Below are positions 4,483-7,303 of a DNA stretch of 7,303 bases, in pieces (position 1 is the first letter of the stretch; every line of letters starts with the position of its first letter). The translations under genes were made by a program, and so were the position numbers. The notes below the pieces were generated by a model, which did no database searches, was not told where the DNA came from, and saw only the letters and a list, made by a program, of their open reading frames with translations. Source of the DNA: an uncultured Collinsella sp. (GTDB taxonomy: Bacteria; Actinomycetota; Coriobacteriia; Coriobacteriales; Coriobacteriaceae); assembly GCA_900553935.1 (NCBI GenBank), contig USFK01000070.1:1-7303 (forward strand), written 5' to 3'.

Positions 4483-6401
4483 AGGGCACGGACCTCCGGC
4501 TCGTTATCGAGCTGCGGAATCGAGCCTATAACGTTGTCAGCCAGCCAGTTCATCTCGACAATCTGCGTACTCGGCAGGGGAGGGAAGCCCTCAATCTGAA
4601 CCACGCCGTCCTGGCTGTGGAGCTCGCCGCCAAATGGGTTGATGGAGCCCTCGACAATGCCGTTGCGAAGCAGCTGCACAAGTTTACGCGTCTGATAGGG
4701 TAGGCCCGGAGCGTAGCGAATATCGATGACGCCGGAGCTCATACCGTACCAGTAGTTGACGGCGCGCACCTGCTGGTCATCGGCGGTCTCGTCCCATGTG
4801 CCGTGCAGTAGGCTGCGTACGATGAGTTCGTAGTAACGGCCCCAGTTCCATACCGGCATAGCAATACCGGTAACTTCCTTGCCGTTTACCAGACGGTGAA
4901 GCCCGTAGGCGGTGGGGTCCTCGAGAGACTTGGACATATCGGCGCCGGTCATGACGCTCACGCCCTCGCGACACATGGCTTCGGCAAGACCGCCGGCGGG
5001 AACATCTCCCCAAGTGAGGATAATCTGCGCACGAGGGTCGAGCAGCGAGGCACCGATAGCGAAGGCGTTGATTTCGCTCAGCGCGCCCGAGGCGAAGACC
5101 GACGCATGGTAGCCAATACGGTGGTTGTCGGCCATGCTGGCGGCAAGGGCGCCCAGTAGGAACTTGGCCTCGTACATCTTTCCAAAGTACGAGCGGACGC
5201 TTTGGTGGGGAAGGCCGATTGAGCAGTTAAGGAACCGCACCTGGGGATACTCGACTGACGCCCTGAGCGTGTATTCCATGAGCCGGTGTGAGGTCGAGAA
5301 GATGACGTTCGCCCCGTGCTTTACGGCTGTCTCGACGGCGGCGTAGAACACGTCCGAATCGTGGCAGTCCTCGAACGCCTCGGTGCGCACGATGCCGCCA
5401 AAGTGCTCATCAAGATACCGGCGGCCCTGGTCGTGTAGGCTGTCCCAGCTCGACGTGGCACAGGGAAACTCGTGGATAAAGGCGATTCGCATGGGATTGG
5501 CAGTGGAGTAGACGGTCTTGCTCATAAAGAAGTTGAGCACGCCCGAGGTAGCTTTTGTCGGTGCGCCCTCTTTCTCGTTGGGCTGCGGCGCTTCGACAAG
5601 ATCGACTTTGTCCTCGTCGCTTTTGCCGGCAATGACAAGCTCGCGCCAAATCTTACACAGACGGTTGACGACGATATCCGTCGGCGTATCCAGCAGACGG
5701 TCCTGGTTGTAGACGTTGAGGTAGACGAGCATGGCATCGGCAGGCGTAATGTCCAAGTGGTCGCCGCCCGCGCGAAGATAGGCGCGCTTAAAGAGCAGGA
5801 AGGTGTGACGTAGGTAGTCGACCTTCTTTTGAGGCCATTTTTCGACAAGATCTTGGCCGAGCATTTTGGCAAGCATCTCGTAGCTGCCCTCGCGCGAAAA
5901 CTCAATCTCGTACAGGGGGCATACGTACCAAAAGGCGCAAAACTCACCGTACAGGCGGCTCTCGACGGAATCCCACTTACCGGGGTACAGACGCGTCACC
6001 TTGGCCGAAACCGTCGGAGCGTCAAGGAATTTGAGGACGCTGACACGCTTGTTGCCCTCTTGGACGTAAAAGCGGTGCATGAACTCGGTGACGATGATGG
6101 GGTCGCGGTAGCCCTCGGAGATTTGGATATCGTAGAGGTTGGACCATTTGCGGGCGAATTCGGTATTCCAGGGGAGCAGCGGCATAAAGTTACACGAAAA
6201 GGCGGACTGGCGACCTTTGGTAACCGTGCCGACGACCATTTCGAGCGGAATGTCCCGCAGGCCGATGTTCTCGCGCTGCCCGCAGGGAAGCTGGGCGACC
6301 AAGCTGTCGAGGTCCGTAAGATATGGATGCTCGCTTTGGCTGATGGCGCGACGGCGTCCCTGTTCGCCGCGCTTGCGCGCTTGACGATAGGCCTCTTCCA
6401 T
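4479..6401 (-). CDS. ParB-like / BMP (PnrA-type) fusion protein
   Basis: This 640-residue protein appears to be cytosolic: its N-terminus (MEEAYRQARKRGEQGRRR) is charged, with no signal peptide or lipobox. Residues ~20-260 form a conserved region holding FYVQEGNKRVSVLKFL (111-126). The EGNKRVS core resembles the ParB/sulfiredoxin-fold motif. A hydrophilic linker (~260-300) leads to a BMP/PnrA-type periplasmic-binding fold from about 303 (MRIAFIHEF, SSWDSLHDQGRRYLDEHFGG, YFGKMYEAKFLLGALAASMA, GMSSGVIDIRYA) to about 625. BMP proteins normally sit outside the membrane and feed nucleosides to ABC transporters. Here no transporter genes are near and export is not possible as read, so the domain may sense a nucleoside-like ligand inside the cell. 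ATG 6401 follows GGGAG at 8 nt. It is co-translated with the phosphoesterase. Similar proteins are, to my knowledge, annotated only as BMP-family substrate-binding proteins. The family calls are firmer than the role. Confidence 0.88.
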   Translation of the reverse strand: MEEAYRQARKRGEQGRRRAISQSEHPYLTDLDSLVAQLPCGQRENIGLRDIPLEMVVGTVTKGRQSAFSCNFMPLLPWNTEFARKWSNLYDIQISEGYRDPIIVTEFMHRFYVQEGNKRVSVLKFLDAPTVSAKVTRLYPGKWDSVESRLYGEFCAFWYVCPLYEIEFSREGSYEMLAKMLGQDLVEKWPQKKVDYLRHTFLLFKRAYLRAGGDHLDITPADAMLVYLNVYNQDRLLDTPTDIVVNRLCKIWRELVIAGKSDEDKVDLVEAPQPNEKEGAPTKATSGVLNFFMSKTVYSTANPMRIAFIHEFPCATSSWDSLHDQGRRYLDEHFGGIVRTEAFEDCHDSDVFYAAVETAVKHGANVIFSTSHRLMEYTLRASVEYPQVRFLNCSIGLPHQSVRSYFGKMYEAKFLLGALAASMADNHRIGYHASVFASGALSEINAFAIGASLLDPRAQIILTWGDVPAGGLAEAMCREGVSVMTGADMSKSLEDPTAYGLHRLVNGKEVTGIAMPVWNWGRYYELIVRSLLHGTWDETADDQQVRAVNYWYGMSSGVIDIRYAPGLPYQTRKLVQLLRNGIVEGSINPFGGELHSQDGVVQIEGFPPLPSTQIVEMNWLADNVIGSIPQLDNEPEVRAL

Positions 6402-6418
6402 GGTGTCTACTCCCTTAG

Positions 6419-6433
6419 TCGTTTAAACAACGA
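6419..6433. promoter_or_regulatory. Short inverted repeat, possible operator
   Basis: TCGTT (6419-6423) and AACGA (6429-6433) flank a 5-nt spacer, TAAAC, 18 nt upstream of the ATG of the ParB-like/BMP gene. Position and symmetry would suit a repressor site, but short palindromes like this occur by chance. No sigma promoter pair could be placed with confidence in 6402-6457. Confidence 0.2.
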
Positions 6434-6457
6434 TATGAACCATGGTACCACGATGCG

Positions 6458-6497
6458 AAACCACCACAAAGGTGCCTGTCCCCTTTGCGGTGGTTTT
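6458..6497 (+). repeat. Palindromic intergenic repeat, copy 4
   Basis: AAACCACCAC and GCGGTGGTTTT flank the core AAAGGTGCCTGTCCCCTT. One arm base differs (GCGG instead of GTGG), giving a single mismatch. Its last two bases are also the last two of the MscS-family gene's stop codon (TAA on the - strand, 6498-6496), so the element abuts or replaced the natural end of that gene. On the - strand the hairpin is followed by TTTC, a weak terminator at best, so some transcription may continue into the next gene. The 21-nt flank of copies 2 and 3 is absent. Confidence 0.85.
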
Positions 6498-7263
6498 AGG
6501 CGATGATGGGGGCGATGGCGCGGATGCAGGCGTCGGCTGCCGTAAAGGTGGTGCTGTCGTCACTGACGATAAAGATGATCTTACCCTTAATGCCAAAGTC
6601 GCCGATCTCGCTAAAGAGCACGTAGGGTTCCTTGTCAAAGCCCGAGATGGGTGAAACGGCGACCTTGGTGGCACAGGCGAGCTCGTCTGCCAGCGCATCG
6701 AGCGAGTCCCACTTTGACGTGTCCTTCACCGCGACGGGAACGACAACGCGTCCAAAGGGCATGAGGTGCACGAGTGTGTTCTTGGAGATGTTGGAGTTGG
6801 GGACGATGATGGTCTGTCCGCAGGCGTCCTCGATGGTCGTGTGGCGCCAAGTGATGTCCTGGACCACGCCCGACACGCCGCCGACCTCGATATTGTCGCC
6901 GGGCTTGATGATGCCCATAAAGGTCACTTGCATGCCGCCGATAAGGTTTGATAGCGTGTCCTGAAAGCCGAGCGAGATGGCGATGCCGCCGACGCCAAGA
7001 GCGGCGACGAGCGCGTTTGCGTTAATGCCAAAGCAGTTGTCGAGGATAAAGCTGCCGCCGATCATCCAAATGACGGCACGCGCGATGTTGATGAAGATGC
7101 TCGATGCGGGAAGCGGGTTGTCGTCTCGGTTGAGTAGGTGGCGCAGGGTCTTGGATGCCACCTTGGCGGCGATGGCGGTGACTATTACCAAGATGACGGC
7201 CCAGATGATGTTGTGGACCCAGCGCTGCTCAAAGAAATGAAGAATCGGTTCAAACAATTCCAT
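6496..7263 (-). CDS. MscS-family small-conductance mechanosensitive channel
   Basis: This 255-residue inner-membrane channel opens under membrane tension to release solutes on hypo-osmotic shock. The layout is that of short MscS proteins (E. coli MscS is 286). TM1 is at about 17-35, TM2 at about 55-76, and the pore-lining TM3 at about 83-113 (NALVAALGVGGIAISLGFQ, then DTLSNLIGGMQVTF). The beta domain follows with PGDNIEVGGVSGVV and the motif TIIVPNSNIS (151-160), then a mixed alpha/beta C-terminal domain to residue 255. An in-frame stop 9 nt upstream means ATG 7263 is the only usable ATG. No clear Shine-Dalgarno sequence precedes it; the stretch is AT-rich (GAATTAAAAAC). The next gene on the strand starts 94 nt downstream, after a hairpin repeat, so an operon is possible but not certain. 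Confidence 0.93.
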   Translation of the reverse strand: MELFEPILHFFEQRWVHNIIWAVILVIVTAIAAKVASKTLRHLLNRDDNPLPASSIFINIARAVIWMIGGSFILDNCFGINANALVAALGVGGIAISLGFQDTLSNLIGGMQVTFMGIIKPGDNIEVGGVSGVVQDITWRHTTIEDACGQTIIVPNSNISKNTLVHLMPFGRVVVPVAVKDTSKWDSLDALADELACATKVAVSPISGFDKEPYVLFSEIGDFGIKGKIIFIVSDDSTTFTAADACIRAIAPIIA

Positions 7264-7303
7264 GTTTTTAATTCATGAGATACATTAGCAGAGAATTCTT
7301 GGC

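Noticed and set aside
5829..6506. 225-codon + strand frame opposite the ParB-like/BMP gene
   Set aside because: It is antisense to a gene with clear domain motifs, has no recognisable motif of its own, and no convincing start signal.

Overview
The window looks like chromosomal DNA of a moderately GC-rich Gram-positive bacterium. My best guess is a Collinsella-like member of the Coriobacteriia. That guess rests on the high-GC codon use, a ribosome-mediated leucine attenuator of the kind predicted in Actinobacteria, and a ParB-like/BMP fusion protein of the Gram-positive type. I could not check it by a search.

Positions 1-1516 (+ strand) are the wreck of a leucine biosynthesis operon. A complete leucine attenuator comes first: a 19-residue leader peptide with four CTA and one CTC codons, a 1:2 hairpin, a long antiterminator and a terminator. 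It sits upstream of a dead leuA. That leuA has lost its start codon (ATA where ATG is expected), its catalytic RDGEQ arginine (now Cys), and its reading frame (TGA in place of a usual Arg codon). After about 187 codons it is cut and joined, in another frame, to the last ~207 codons of leuB. The rest of leuA and the 5' part of leuB are gone, as are leuC and leuD if they lay between. Unless intact copies exist elsewhere, the strain should be a leucine auxotroph.

Positions 1517-1867 hold no convincing gene. They contain two 57-nt inverted-repeat units and one copy of a second, ~40-nt palindromic repeat family.

Positions 1868-3657 (- strand) hold a two-gene signalling operon: an ECF sigma factor (start corrected to 3539) overlapping by 20 nt a single-pass membrane protein of the DUF4179 anti-sigma type. 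A strong intrinsic terminator separates it from the next unit.

Positions 3772-7263 (- strand) hold an MscS-family channel, then a 640-residue cytosolic fusion of a ParB-like region with a BMP/PnrA-type nucleoside-binding region, then a calcineurin-like phosphoesterase. The last two overlap by 4 nt (ATGA), so they are probably translated together and work together. Their function is unknown to me. They are the best candidate here for an undescribed system.

Four copies of the ~40-nt hairpin repeat (1-40, 1709-1750, 3725-3763, 6458-6497) lie at or near the ends of transcription units. Two share a longer flank, and one is inverted relative to the others.
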